From NCBI RefSeq assembly GCF_041320705.1, contig NZ_JBGGTQ010000001.1, positions 558,001-622,000 on the forward strand: a stretch of 64,000 bases of DNA, read 5' to 3'. Under the pieces are notes generated by a model. It saw only the letters and a program-made list of their open reading frames with translations, ran no database searches and was not told the DNA's origin. A program made the translations under genes and the position numbers. Positions 34,678 to 44,027 of the stretch are shown piece by piece; within the stretch, counting starts at the first letter, position 1; every line of letters starts with the position of its first letter. The stretch comes from Kineococcus mangrovi. GTDB lineage: Bacteria > Actinomycetota > Actinomycetes > Actinomycetales > Kineococcaceae.

Positions 34678-34702
34678 GTCACCACCTGAGTCACCACCTG
34701 GG
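34667..34702. repeat. 12-bp tandem repeat at converging gene ends
   Basis: TCACCACCTGAG at 34667-34678 and 34679-34690, then TCACCACCTGGG at 34691-34702, followed by TCACCGCC. The first unit contains the stop of the LLM gene (34675-34677), and the stop of the minus-strand GH29 fragment (34703-34705) begins directly after the third unit. Confidence 0.92.
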
Positions 34703-35443
34703 TCACCGCCGGAGGAACACCTCGACCACGGGCACGAGGACGTCCGGTCGCACCACCGGCAGCTCGAAGGTGGTGGTGCCCGCGGGCAACCTGCCCATCC
34801 CCGTGCCGTAGGCCCGCACCGAGGGGTCCGCCTCGGTGAACCGCACCTCCGACGCGTCGTCGAGGAGCTGGGCGTGCTCGACCCGGCCGGCCAGCCCGGT
34901 GACGTGCAGGTGCCGCAGCGGCCAGGCGAACAGGTGGACGTAGAGCCGGTCACCGCGCTGGGTGAGGCGGGCGTCCGCCGACGTGGCGATCCCCGCCTGC
35001 GCGGGCCCGGTTCCGTGCACGGACCGGGCGTGCAGCTCCATCCAGCCCGCGATCGCGTCGAGCGTGCGGGCCGCCGACGGGGAGAACCGGCCACGGGCGT
35101 TCGGGCCCACGTTCAGCAGCAGGTTGCCGCCCTTGGACACCCCGTCGACGAGCATCCGCACGAGCAGGTCCGCCGGCTTCTCCCGCAGCTCGTCCCGGTC
35201 GTTGACGACGATCGCGGGTTGCAGCTCGCGCACCGTCGCGAGCAGTTCCTCGCTGCCCCAGTCCTGCGCGCCCTTGCCGTTCCACGCGCCGGGCTCGTGG
35301 TCGTCGTCGGCGTAGGAGAAGTCGAAGAACAGGTGGGAGATGCGCCCGTACCGGGTCAGCAGTTCCCGCACCTGCCCGTGCAGGTGGTCGCGGTACCGGG
35401 CCATGTCGCGGCCGGCGTTGAGCGTCGCGACGTCCGGGGCGCC
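34703..35443 (-). pseudogene. Alpha-L-fucosidase (GH29) gene, 5' half deleted
   Basis: About 245 codons remain. They read like the second half of a GH29 enzyme: DVATLNAGRDMARYRDHLHG, SHLFFDFSYADDDHEPG, DWGSEELLATVRELQPAIVVNDRD, GGNLLLNVGPNARGRFSP and a C-terminal beta domain. The N-terminal half, with the substrate-binding His residues, is missing. The gene stops abruptly at about 35443, where a plus-strand ROK gene also loses its 5' end. ATG 35404 could start a 233-aa product, but it would not be an active enzyme. Confidence 0.8.
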
Positions 35444-36421
35444 GTGCTGCCGGGCCTGTTGTTCCACGACGGTCCGGCCTCGCGCGCGGACCTGGCTCGC
35501 ACGACCGGGCTGACACGCGTGACCGTCTCCGAGATCGTCGGGGACCTCCTCTCCGAGGGCCTGGTCGCCGAGCTGGGCCCTCGCTCCGAGGGCCGGGTGG
35601 GCAAACCGGCGATGATGGTGGGGCTGCGCGCGAGCGAGCACTTCGTCCTCGCGGTCGAGCTGCAGTCCCAGCCGACGGCGCGGGCGGCGGTGCTCGACCT
35701 CGGCGGGACCGTGGTGCACGAGGAGACGACCGACCTCGGGGGCCGTGGGAGCGGGGGTGGCCTCCCCGGGATGGTGGACGCCCACGGCGTCGTGCCCGAG
35801 TCCGCGAACCTGGGCTGGCGCGAGGTCCACCTCGCCGACCACCTCGGCGCGCGGCTCGGCACGGGCGTCCACGTCGCCAACGACGCCGACGCCGCCGCCC
35901 TGGCGGAGTTCACCTACGCCGACGCCTCCACCTCGGGTTTCCTGCTCGTCGCGATCGGCCGGGGCGTCGGGGCCGGCCTCGTGCTGGAGGGGAACCTCGT
36001 GCGAGGGCACGGCCTGGCCGCCGGTGAGATCGGCCACCTGACGGTGAACCCGCGTGGGCCGCAGTGCAGCTGCGGTCGTCGCGGTTGCCTGGAGACCTGC
36101 CTGGGGACGGCGCACCTGCTCGAGGCGGTCGCCGGTCGGACGGCCTCGGGCCGGCGGACCGCGCTGCGGGAGGCGGGACGCCGGCTCGGGGCGGTGCTCG
36201 CCCCCGTCGTCGCCGCCCTGAACCTCGAGGAGGTCCTGCTCACCGGGCCGGCAGAACTCCTCGACGGCCCGCTGCTCGACGCCGCGCGGGAGTTCGTGGC
36301 GGGCGCCTGCCTGCCGGCCACGAGCGGCGCGGTCGACCTGCGGATGGCCCGCCTCGGCGGGGACGGTGTCCTCACGGGTGCCGCCGCGCTCGTCCTGTCC
36401 GGTGAGTTCGGTTTCGGCTGA
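35444..36421 (+). pseudogene. ROK-family regulator with truncated N-terminus and internal deletion
   Basis: The reading from GTG 35444 gives 325 residues: a near-complete winged helix (FHDGPASRADLARTTGLTRVTVSEIVGDLLSEGLV) and a ROK domain with LPGMVDAHG, VANDADAAALAEF, AIGRGVGAGLVLEG and the zinc motif CSCGRRGCLETC. About 15 N-terminal residues are absent at the junction with the GH29 fragment. Some 35 residues are also missing between TTDLGG and GGLPGMVD, including the usual GVGVG strand. It may still be transcribed; DNA binding is possible but sugar sensing is doubtful. GH20 follows. Confidence 0.7.
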
Positions 36422-36485
36422 GGGTTCCTCTGCGACGCAGAACTCCCTAGACTCGCGCAAACCCCTCGAACCAGGAGAACTCCTC

Positions 36486-38279
36486 GTGCCCGTCACCCCG
36501 TTCCCCCGCCCGCGGTCGATGACGAGCACGACGGGGGCCGGACCCGCGGCGGACGCCCCCCTGCGCGTCGTGCTGGACCCCTCGACCCCCGCGCAGGGCT
36601 ACCGTCTGCAGACCTCGACCGAGGGCACGACGGTGACCCACGCCGACGCCGCGGGGCTGCGCTACGCCCTGGCCACGCTGGACCAGCTGCGCGCCGACCC
36701 GGGGTTCTCGACGACCTCCTACGACATCGGCGACCACCCCGACTTCCCCGTGCGCGGTTTCATGCTCGACGTCAGCCGTGACCGGGTCCCCACCCGGCGC
36801 ACGCTGGCCCGCTGGGTCGACGTGCTGGACCTGGCCCGCGTCAACGCCTTCGAGCTGTACACCGAGCACACGTACGCGTTCCGCGGCGAGCAGGAGGTGT
36901 GGCAGGACGCCTCGCCGCTGACGGCCGGGGACCTGCGCTGGCTCGACGCGCTGTGCGCCTCCCGCGGGATCGAGCTGGTGTGCAACCAGAACACGCTCGG
37001 CCACATGGAACGATTCCTGAAGCACCCGCGGCACGCCCGGCGCGCGGAGAACGAGGACGGTTCCACGATGCGCGGTGTGCACCGCCCGCCGAGCACCCTG
37101 GAACCCACCGCCGAGAACGCGGAGTTCGTGACGGGTCTGCTGGAGGACGTGACCCCGAACTTCCGCACGCGCCGCCTCAACGTCGGCGCCGACGAACCCT
37201 TCGAGCTGGGCACGGGCAAGAGCGCCCGGCGCGCGGAGGAGGCCGGCCTGGGGACGGTCTACTGGGAGTACGTGACGAGCGTCCTGCGGCCCTGGCTGGA
37301 CCGCGGGTACACCGTCGAGTTCTGGGCCGACGTCTTCGGGGACCACCCCGAGCTCATGGACAAGGTCCCCGCCGGGGCGGTCCCGGTCGTGTGGCAGTAC
37401 GACTCCCCCCAGCTCCTGGCCGAGGTCCTGGACGCCGCCTCGCCGGGTCAGGTCCAGGAGTGGGAGTCCCTCGGCGTCGACGTCACCGCCCTGCGCGACG
37501 GTTTCCGCGACCGCGCCAAGCTGCTGCTCGAAGCGGGCGTGCCGTTCTGGGTCGCCCCGGGGGCGAGCAACTGGAACTCGCTGCTGGGACGGTGGGACAA
37601 CGCCGTCGGGAACATGGTCGACGCCGCCGAGGTGGGTCTGGCCAACGGCGCGCAGGGGTACCTCAACACCTCCTGGGGCGACCACGGGCACTGGGACCCG
37701 CCGTCGGTCGCCTTCGGCCCGGTCCTGTTCGGCGGGGCGGTGTCCTGGTCGCTGGAGGCCAACCGCGACGTCGACGTGGCCGCCGTCCTGTCCGACGCGC
37801 TGCTGCTCGACCCGCACCGCGTCGTCGGGGACGTCCTGGTGCGCGCCGGTGGGGTCTGCGCCCGGCTCGGCGCTCCGCTGCTCAACGCCTCCCCCCTGTG
37901 CCTGGTCCTGCGCGAGCCGGATCGCTTGAAGTCGTGGGCCGTCCCGGCCCCGGGGGCCCTGGACGCGGCGCAGGCCGAGCTGCTGTCGTGCCTGCACGAC
38001 CTGCGGGCGGGCGACCCGGCGTGCTCCGACGGCGACGTCGTCGTGCGCGAGCTGACGCAGGCCCTGCACCTGGCGGAGTTCGCGGTCCGGGTGTTCCGGG
38101 CGCGGGGGCAGGACGGGTCCTTCGACGCGGGGCTCGCCCCCCGGCTGCTCACCGAGCTCGACGACCTGCTCGAGGAGCACCGCGCCTGCTGGGCCCTGCG
38201 GTCCCGTCCCGGCGGCCTGGCCGACAGCCTGGCCGCCTTCGACCCCGTGCGGCACGCGCTGCTGCGGGCCGCGACCTGA
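36486..38279 (+). CDS. Glycoside hydrolase family 20 (beta-N-acetylhexosaminidase-like)
   Basis: A 597-aa protein. An N-terminal alpha/beta domain (about 1-95) is followed by a GH20 TIM barrel starting at DFPVRGFMLDVSRDRVPT; LVCNQNTLGHMERFL lines the active site and the catalytic Asp-Glu pair is in LNVGADEPFELG near residue 240. A helical C-terminal region follows. There is no signal peptide, so it acts in the cytoplasm on imported oligosaccharides. AGGAG lies 8 nt before GTG 36486, and TAGACT (36448-36453) is a possible -10. Confidence 0.85.
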   Translation: MPVTPFPRPRSMTSTTGAGPAADAPLRVVLDPSTPAQGYRLQTSTEGTTVTHADAAGLRYALATLDQLRADPGFSTTSYDIGDHPDFPVRGFMLDVSRDRVPTRRTLARWVDVLDLARVNAFELYTEHTYAFRGEQEVWQDASPLTAGDLRWLDALCASRGIELVCNQNTLGHMERFLKHPRHARRAENEDGSTMRGVHRPPSTLEPTAENAEFVTGLLEDVTPNFRTRRLNVGADEPFELGTGKSARRAEEAGLGTVYWEYVTSVLRPWLDRGYTVEFWADVFGDHPELMDKVPAGAVPVVWQYDSPQLLAEVLDAASPGQVQEWESLGVDVTALRDGFRDRAKLLLEAGVPFWVAPGASNWNSLLGRWDNAVGNMVDAAEVGLANGAQGYLNTSWGDHGHWDPPSVAFGPVLFGGAVSWSLEANRDVDVAAVLSDALLLDPHRVVGDVLVRAGGVCARLGAPLLNASPLCLVLREPDRLKSWAVPAPGALDAAQAELLSCLHDLRAGDPACSDGDVVVRELTQALHLAEFAVRVFRARGQDGSFDAGLAPRLLTELDDLLEEHRACWALRSRPGGLADSLAAFDPVRHALLRAAT

Positions 38280-38315
38280 CGGCGCCGCCGTGCGCATCGG
38301 GGCCCGAACGACGAA

Positions 38316-38365
38316 CGGCCTGCCGGTCCTGCACGCCGTGGGGCGTGCGCTGGACCGGCAGGCCG
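38316..38365. terminator. Strong bidirectional hairpin between GH20 and fasciclin genes
   Basis: Perfect 14-bp arms CGGCCTGCCGGTCC (38316-38329) and GGACCGGCAGGCCG (38352-38365) enclose a second perfect stem GCACGCC/GGCGTGC (38331-38337, 38342-38348) with a 4-nt loop. The total stem is 21 bp with small bulges. Both flanking genes converge on it. Confidence 0.85.
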
Positions 38366-38432
38366 CCGGGTCTGCCCGCGGACCGTCCCGTCGCGGCGAT
38401 CGGTGCCGCGACGGTGACGGTCGCACCGTCGG

Positions 38433-39140
38433 TCAGGACGGCGGCATCAGCACCGAGTCGATGAGGTAGACCGTGGCGTTGGAGGTCTGCACGTTGCCGC
38501 AGATCACGTTGGCCCCGTTGACGGTGAGGTTGTCGGCGGCGCCGTCGACCATCACGTCCTGGCCCTGGACCGTGGACACGGAGCCCGCGTCGAGCAGCTC
38601 CTGCGGGGTCATCTTCCCCTCGACCACGTGGTAGGTCAGGACGTCGGTCAGCGTCTGCGCGCCCTCGGGGGTCTGCAGCGTGCTGACGGTGTCGGCCGGC
38701 AGCGCCTGGAAGGCGGAGTCGACGGGCGCGAAGACCGTGAACTCGCCGCTGTTGAGCGTGTCGACGAGGTTCACCTGCGGGTTCAGCTGCCCGGAGACGG
38801 CGGCGGTCAGCTGGGTGAGCAGCGGGTTGTTCGAGGCGGCCGTCGTGACGTTCGCCGTCGACATGCCCTCGACGGACCCGGCGCCGCTCGGCACCTGGGC
38901 GGCGTAGTCGGCGCACCCGGGACCGACGGGCATCATGTCCGCCTCACCGGAGGAGGTCATGCTGTCGGACGGGCTGGCCATCGAGCTGGACGAGCTCGAG
39001 GAGGTCGTCATCTCCGGGGTGGAACCCGTCGTGGTGTCGTCGGAACCACCGCAACCGGCCACGGCCAGGGTGAGGGCACCGGCGAGGGCCACGAGGGAGA
39101 ACGCGCGCTTGCCGTTGGAGGTCGTGTTCAGAGTGGACAT
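38433..39140 (-). CDS. Fasciclin-domain lipoprotein (MPT70/MPT83-like)
   Basis: A 235-aa exported protein: signal peptide with lipobox LAVAGCGGS, a Ser/Thr/Met-rich linker, then one fasciclin (FAS1) domain with [25 protein letters not shown] (H1 motif) and [22 protein letters not shown] stands 8 nt before ATG 39140. In mycobacteria MPT70/83 belong to the SigK regulon; here a sigK-rskA pair and two molybdo-oxidoreductases are in the same window. Confidence 0.9.
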   Translation of the reverse strand: MSTLNTTSNGKRAFSLVALAGALTLAVAGCGGSDDTTTGSTPEMTTSSSSSSSMASPSDSMTSSGEADMMPVGPGCADYAAQVPSGAGSVEGMSTANVTTAASNNPLLTQLTAAVSGQLNPQVNLVDTLNSGEFTVFAPVDSAFQALPADTVSTLQTPEGAQTLTDVLTYHVVEGKMTPQELLDAGSVSTVQGQDVMVDGAADNLTVNGANVICGNVQTSNATVYLIDSVLMPPS

Positions 39141-39252
39141 GGTGTTTCTCCTCAGTTTCTCTTGCGGTACTTCGATGGTCGGTGGTTCCCGGGCGTCCCG
39201 CACCCCGAGAACCGGGTTCCGTCCCGGCCGTTGCCGAAACGTCACCTGAGTC

Positions 39253-40812
39253 CTAGACGATCGTGAACAGTTTGCTGGGCCAGCCCGAGGAACCGTCCGG
39301 GATGGGTTTGGCGACGGTCTCCGTCTGGACCTGGCCGGTCCCGTCGGTGGCCCGCGCCCGCAGCGTGTGGTTCCCGGGCTCCAGGTCGTCGAGACCGACG
39401 GTCCACTGAACCCAGGTGTTCTCCCCCACCGACGGCAGGAGTTCCGCCGTCCGCCACGGGCCGGAGTCGACGGAAACCTCGACCTGCGAGATCCCCCGGG
39501 TCTGCGCCCAGGCGACCCCGGCCACCGGAACCGTTGCGCCGGAACGGACCTTGGCGAACGGCGCCGGGACGTCGATCCGCACGGCCGTCTTGATCGGGGC
39601 CTGTTCGGCCCACCCCCGGTCCGTCCAGTAGGCGGTCTGCCGGTCGAACCGGGTCACCTCGATCTCGGTGATCCACTTGCAGGCCGAGACGTAACCGTAC
39701 AACCCCGGGACGATCATCCGGGCCGGGAAGCCGTGCACGTCCGTCAGGGGTTCGGAGTTCATGCCGACGGCGATCATCGAGGCGCGCCCGTCGGTCGCGT
39801 CGGCGACCGGGGTCGAGACGGTGAACCCGTCGACCGACCGCGACAACAGCATGTCCGCGTCCGGCTGGACCCCGGCCCGTTCGAGCAGCCGGGTCAGCGG
39901 AACCCCCAGCCAGCGGGCGTTCCCCACGAGGTTTCCCCCGACCTCGTTCGAGACGCAGGTCATCGTCATCCAGCGTTCGACGAGGTCCTCTCCGAGCAGG
40001 TCGTCGAACGTGACCGTCACCTCCCGCTCGACCATGCCGTGGATCCGCAACGACCACGTGGAGACGTCCACCTGGGGGACGGACAGCGCCGTGTCGACCC
40101 GGTAGAAGTCCTTGGCGCTCGTCACGTACGGCGTGACCCCGTCGACGGTGTCGATCCCCGCCGGGAGCGGCGCGGCCGGCGAGGCCGGCGCCGGCAGGTC
40201 GATGCGGGACCGGGCCTGCGCCACGGACCGGGAGGCGGTCACCGCCGCACCCGCCCCCGCGCTCCCGGCCGCCACGGCGGCGACGCCACCGAGGACGACC
40301 GAGCGGCGCGACAACGGCCCCGACGCCGCGGCGCTCGCGCGCCGACGTGAGACGCGCGTGCAGAGCACGAGCGCCGCCGCACCGGCCACCGTTCCGACCA
40401 CCGAGGGCAGCCAGCTCAGGGCCGTCGCGTCCGGCCGGTTCAGCGTCGCCCCCACCGCGGCCGCCCCCAGGACGGCCACCCCCACCAGGGCGAGGCGGAG
40501 GTGCTGGCGGGCGAGCAGACCCAGGACGACGAAGAGCAGGGCCAGGGTCGCGTACAGGCTCCCGAGCAGGACGGCCTTGTCGGACTGGCCGAACTGCCGG
40601 ATGGCCCACTCCTTGAGCCACTCCGGCGTGCGGGCGATGAACTCCTGCCCGACCCCGAGGACGGGGTCGGAGGAGCGGACGAGGAACGCGGCGAGCAGGG
40701 ACCCGACCCCCAGGGTCAGCCCCCCGGACAGCACCCCGGACAGCACCCCGGACAGGGCGGCCCACGGCCACGCGGCCGCGCCGGACCGGTCCTGCGTCGT
40801 TCGTCGGTGCAC
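39253..40812 (-). CDS. Membrane-anchored molybdopterin-dependent (sulfite-oxidase-fold) oxidoreductase, copy 1
   Basis: A 519-aa protein. Four or so N-terminal transmembrane segments (about residues 15-165) and a Tat/Sec-like linker ([17 protein letters not shown]) precede a sulfite-oxidase fold: [14 protein letters not shown], the Mo-ligand Cys in [42 protein letters not shown] and a C-terminal dimer domain ([18 protein letters not shown]). Start GTG 40812 has GGAGG 7 nt upstream. The 4-aa repeat [12 protein letters not shown] is encoded by a 12-bp DNA repeat. A paralogue lies at 54534. Confidence 0.9.
   Translation of the reverse strand: MHRRTTQDRSGAAAWPWAALSGVLSGVLSGGLTLGVGSLLAAFLVRSSDPVLGVGQEFIARTPEWLKEWAIRQFGQSDKAVLLGSLYATLALLFVVLGLLARQHLRLALVGVAVLGAAAVGATLNRPDATALSWLPSVVGTVAGAAALVLCTRVSRRRASAAASGPLSRRSVVLGGVAAVAAGSAGAGAAVTASRSVAQARSRIDLPAPASPAAPLPAGIDTVDGVTPYVTSAKDFYRVDTALSVPQVDVSTWSLRIHGMVEREVTVTFDDLLGEDLVERWMTMTCVSNEVGGNLVGNARWLGVPLTRLLERAGVQPDADMLLSRSVDGFTVSTPVADATDGRASMIAVGMNSEPLTDVHGFPARMIVPGLYGYVSACKWITEIEVTRFDRQTAYWTDRGWAEQAPIKTAVRIDVPAPFAKVRSGATVPVAGVAWAQTRGISQVEVSVDSGPWRTAELLPSVGENTWVQWTVGLDDLEPGNHTLRARATDGTGQVQTETVAKPIPDGSSGWPSKLFTIV
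40724..40757. repeat. 12-bp tandem repeat in the first transmembrane segment of molybdo-oxidoreductase 1
   Basis: CCGGACAGCACC at 40724-40735 and 40736-40747 plus a partial third unit CCGGACAGGG (40748-40757). It encodes the repeated tetrapeptide SGVL in the membrane anchor. The paralogue at 54534 has WSGVLAAALTLGVG there, without the repeat. Confidence 0.85.
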
Positions 40813-40835
40813 GTCGTCACCTCCTCTCCCCCTCT

Positions 40836-40863
40836 CTTCGGACCCGGGGGGCCCGGTGGATGC
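40836..40863 (-). promoter_or_regulatory. Putative SigK-type promoter of molybdo-oxidoreductase 1
   Basis: On the minus strand GCATCC is followed 16 nt later by CCGAAG, 24 nt before the GTG start. The same two hexamers (CCATCC and CCGAAG, 15 nt apart) precede sigK itself. They resemble the hexamers I recall for mycobacterial SigK promoters, although my memory of the reported spacing is not firm. Confidence 0.45.
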
Positions 40864-40967
40864 GTGGTCCAGGTCACAGTTCGGTCGCTCTCCGGTGGCG
40901 GGCCCGCGCGGTCCGCGGTCAGATGCAGGAGTCACCCGTCGACCACCGCACGACCCGAGGAGAAACC

Positions 40968-41180
40968 GTGATCAAGTCGCTGCACGAAGCCGGGATCAAG
41001 TCCGAGTGGGCCTACACGGCCGGTTTCGCGAGCATCGGGCTGTCCTTCCTCGCCTGGACGATCTCGCGCAAGGCCGAGGACGCGGGCGTCGACCGCGCCG
41101 ACCGCTGGGGCATCTTCGTCGGCCACTGGGCGCCCACCTTCTTCGGCGTGGGCAACGCGCTGCGCAGTTACGAGAAGTGA
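40968..41180 (+). CDS. Small hypothetical membrane protein
   Basis: A 70-aa protein beginning VIKSLHEAGIKSEWAYTAGF, with one hydrophobic stretch (TAGFASIGLSFLAWTI) and a C-terminal WGIFVGHWAPTFFGVGNALRSYEK. AGGAG lies 6 nt before GTG 40968. I do not recognise a family. It is divergent from the molybdo-oxidoreductase and 13 bp upstream of the broken DUF2236 gene. Confidence 0.7.
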   Translation: MIKSLHEAGIKSEWAYTAGFASIGLSFLAWTISRKAEDAGVDRADRWGIFVGHWAPTFFGVGNALRSYEK

Positions 41181-41193
41181 GGGCGGCGCAGGG

Positions 41194-42164
41194 CTGAACA
41201 CCTCCGGCCGGGTCCGCGCCCGCTTCCGGCGCCGCGTCTCGGGTGACCCGACCGGGGCGCCGGAGTGGGTGCGGTCCATCGCCACCGTCGGCGCGGGCCC
41301 GGGGTGGTTCGACCCGGACGGCGTCGTCTGGCGCGTGCACGGCGACCTGTCCACCCTCGTCGGGGGTGTGGCCGCCCTCCTGGGGCAGGGGGCCCACCCC
41401 CTGGCCCTGGCCGGGGTGCAACGGCACTCCACCTACCGCACCGACCCCTGGGCGCGGCTGGCCGGGACCGCCCGCTGGCTCGTCGTGACGACCTTCGGCT
41501 CCGACGAGCTGGCGCAGCGCGAGGCGGTGCGGGTCCGCGACATGCACCTGCGCGTGCGCGGACACGCTCACGACGGCCGTCCGTACGCCGCCTCCGACCC
41601 CGCCCTGCTGCGCTGGGTCCACCTCGCCTTCACCGACACGCCTTCTTCGCCGCCCAGGACGCCTGCGGGCACGACCTGGCCCCGCGGTTCGGGCCGCGGT
41701 GGGCGGACGCGTACGTCGCCGACTGGGCGCGCAGCGCGCAGGCGCTCGGGGCGCAGGACCTGCCCACCTCCCGGGCCGGGCTCGCCGAGGCCCTGCGCGA
41801 GCACCGCTCGCAGCTGGTCCCGGTCCCGGACGACCTGCGCACCTTCATCACGGGCCCGACGGGACTGGGGCGCGCCGAACGCCTGGTCTACCGGCCGATC
41901 GCCCGCGCCGGTGCGCTCGTCCTGTCCCCCGCGCTCGCCGACCTGGCCGGCGTCCCGGGCCGGGACGGGGTGGCCGCCTCCCCCCTGCACCGCCTCGAAC
42001 TGCGCGCGGCGCGCCTGTCGCTGCGGGGCCTGCAGCTCACCCTCGGCCCGTACAGCCCCTCCGAGCAGGCCGCGCGCTACCGGCTCGGCTGGACTCCCCG
42101 ACCGGACTGGCTCGACGAGAGCACGACCGACAGCCGGCCCGGGGACGTCGACAGGCCCTCGTGA
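41194..42164 (+). pseudogene. DUF2236 (MpaB/latex-clearing-like oxygenase) gene with a frameshift
   Basis: The first frame reads SGRVRARFRRRVSGDPTGAP, EWVRSIATVGAGPGWFDPDG, HSTYRTDPWARLAGTARWL and LRWVHLAFTDT, all typical of the heme-binding DUF2236 fold. After about 41640 homology continues in the next frame (FFAAQDACGHDLAPRFGPRW, then LTLGPYSPSEQAARYRLGW). Adding one G or C to ACGCCTTC restores the frame. No ATG or GTG with a ribosome-binding site is visible at the true N-terminus; the first GTG in frame is 41269. A sequencing error is the alternative explanation. Confidence 0.65.
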
Positions 42165-42262
42165 CGCGGGGTCGTCGGCGGGGGCAACCCCGCCGAGGGG
42201 TCGGCACCGTCGGCTGGCGAGTTTTCCTGAGATCGTTCCCAGGGGCGCCCTACAGTGGCTCC

Positions 42263-43564
42263 GTGGACGCGAGGGTGGACGAACTGCTGCCGACGACGCT
42301 GGTGGACGACCTGACGGAGCAGGTGACCCGTCGCGCCGGGGAACGGGTGGGGGCGATCTTCGCCCGGGCCCTGCGCGAGACGGTGGAGCGGACGCCGACG
42401 GTGCGCCCCGACGGGTCCGTCTTCGTCGTGACGGGCGACATCCCGGCCATGTGGCTGCGCGACTCCACCGCGCAGTGGCAGACGTACCTGCTGCTGCTGG
42501 ACGAGGCGCCGGGTCTGACCGACGTCATCGCCGGGGTCCTGCGGACGCAGTTCGCCGCCATCCGCCACGACCCCTACGCCAACGCGTTCAACGACGGCCC
42601 CACCGGCCGGTGCCACGAACCGGGGGACAACAGCGACGACCCCTGGCTGTGGGAGCGCAAGTACGAGGTCGACTCCCTCGCCTTCCCCGTGCTGCTGGCC
42701 CACCGGCTGCGCCGCGCGACCGGGCGCGACGACCTGCTGGGCCCCGACGCGCACCCGGCCATGCGGCGCGTCGTCGAGGTGTGGCGGGTCGAGCAGGACC
42801 ACGAGGAGCGCTCCCCCTACCGGTTCGTCCGGCCCACCGACCTGCGCAGCGAGACGCTCGAGCGCGACGGGCTCGGGACCCCCGTGGCCCGCACCGGCAT
42901 GACGTGGTCGGGTTTCCGGCCCAGCGACGACGCGTGCGAGCACGGCTACAACGTCCCCGCGAACCTCTTCGCCGCCCGGGCGCTGGACCACGTCGCCACC
43001 TTCGCGCGCGAGGTGTTCGACGACGCCGGTCTCGCGCACGACGCCGCGACCCTGGCCGCCGAGCTGCGCGAGGCCGTCGCCGCCCACGGCGTCGTGCAGC
43101 ACCCCGGGCACGGCCGCGTCTGGGCCTACGAGGTCGACGGCCTCGGTGGCGCGCTGCTGGCCGACGACGCGAACGTGCCGAGCCTGCTCTCGCTGCCCCT
43201 GCTCGGCGCCTGCCGCGCCGACGACCCGCTGTACGTCGCGACCCGCGGGCTCGTGCTGTCCGAGACCAACCCCTGGTTCCACCGCGGGAGCGCCGCGACG
43301 GGCATCGGCAGCCCCCACACGCCCGACCGCCACGTCTGGCCCATCGCCCTGTGCGTGCAGGCCCTGACCAGCGGGGACGAGGAGGAGGCGGTGCGGACCC
43401 TGCGCCTCGTCGCCGACTGCGACGACGGCACCGGGCACGTGCACGAGGGTTTCCACGTCGACGACCCCTCGCGGTGGACGCGCGAGTGGTTCTCCTGGGC
43501 GGACTCGACGTTCTGCGAGCTGGCGCTGTCCCTGCTGGGCCGGCGCGTCACCGACCTCGACTGA
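42263..43564 (+). CDS. Glycoside hydrolase family 125 (exo-alpha-1,6-mannosidase-like)
   Basis: A 433-aa (alpha/alpha)6-barrel enzyme. GDIPAMWLRDSTAQWQTYL near residue 58, YANAFNDGPTGRCHEPGDNSDDPWLWERKYEVDSL near 110 and TGMTWSGFRPSDDACEHGYNVPANLFA near 212 are GH125 hallmarks; the family removes alpha-1,6-linked mannose with inversion. There is no signal peptide. GTG 42263 lies 7 nt after TACAGT (42250-42255), so it is probably leaderless. Its 3' end overlaps the MarR gene by 17 bp. Confidence 0.88.
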   Translation: MDARVDELLPTTLVDDLTEQVTRRAGERVGAIFARALRETVERTPTVRPDGSVFVVTGDIPAMWLRDSTAQWQTYLLLLDEAPGLTDVIAGVLRTQFAAIRHDPYANAFNDGPTGRCHEPGDNSDDPWLWERKYEVDSLAFPVLLAHRLRRATGRDDLLGPDAHPAMRRVVEVWRVEQDHEERSPYRFVRPTDLRSETLERDGLGTPVARTGMTWSGFRPSDDACEHGYNVPANLFAARALDHVATFAREVFDDAGLAHDAATLAAELREAVAAHGVVQHPGHGRVWAYEVDGLGGALLADDANVPSLLSLPLLGACRADDPLYVATRGLVLSETNPWFHRGSAATGIGSPHTPDRHVWPIALCVQALTSGDEEEAVRTLRLVADCDDGTGHVHEGFHVDDPSRWTREWFSWADSTFCELALSLLGRRVTDLD

Positions 43565-44003
43565 CGTCGGCGGCCGTCGCGGCGTCGATGACGCGCGTGA
43601 GCCCGTCACGCAGACGCTCCAGCTCGCCCACGTCCACGCCGAGGCGCTCGACGACCTGCCCGGGCACCCGCAACGCCTCCTGCCGCAGCTCCCGTCCCGG
43701 CGCGGTGAGGGTGACGGCGAGGCTGCGCCGGTCTTCGGGCAGCCGTCGCCGCTCCAGCAGGCCCTGGGCCTCCAGCCGCTTCAGCAGCGGGGAGAGCGTG
43801 GGCGGGTCCAGCTGCAGGGTCTCGGACAACTCCTTGACCGACAGCGGTTCGCTCCCCCACAGCGCCAGCATCACCAGGTACTGCGGGTGCGTCAGGCCCA
43901 GGGGTTCCAGCACGGGCCGGTACACCGACAGCACCGTGCGGGCGGCGACCACGAGGGCGAAGCAGACCTGCCGTTCCAGCGTCAGCGGGTCCTCGGTCCT
44001 CAC
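43548..44003 (-). CDS. MarR-family regulator, OhrR-like
   Basis: A 151-aa winged-helix dimer protein. LTLERQVCFALVVAARTVLSVYRPVLEPLGLTHPQYLVMLALW closely follows the OhrR pattern; the Cys at residue 14 corresponds to the peroxide-reactive Cys of OhrR. The recognition region is VKELSETLQLDPPTLSPLLKRLEAQGL. OhrR represses ohr in the absence of organic hydroperoxides; no ohr gene is in the window. Confidence 0.85.
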   Translation of the reverse strand: MRTEDPLTLERQVCFALVVAARTVLSVYRPVLEPLGLTHPQYLVMLALWGSEPLSVKELSETLQLDPPTLSPLLKRLEAQGLLERRRLPEDRRSLAVTLTAPGRELRQEALRVPGQVVERLGVDVGELERLRDGLTRVIDAATAADVSRGR

Positions 44004-44027
44004 GCGGGCAGGGTACCCCTTCGTGCG

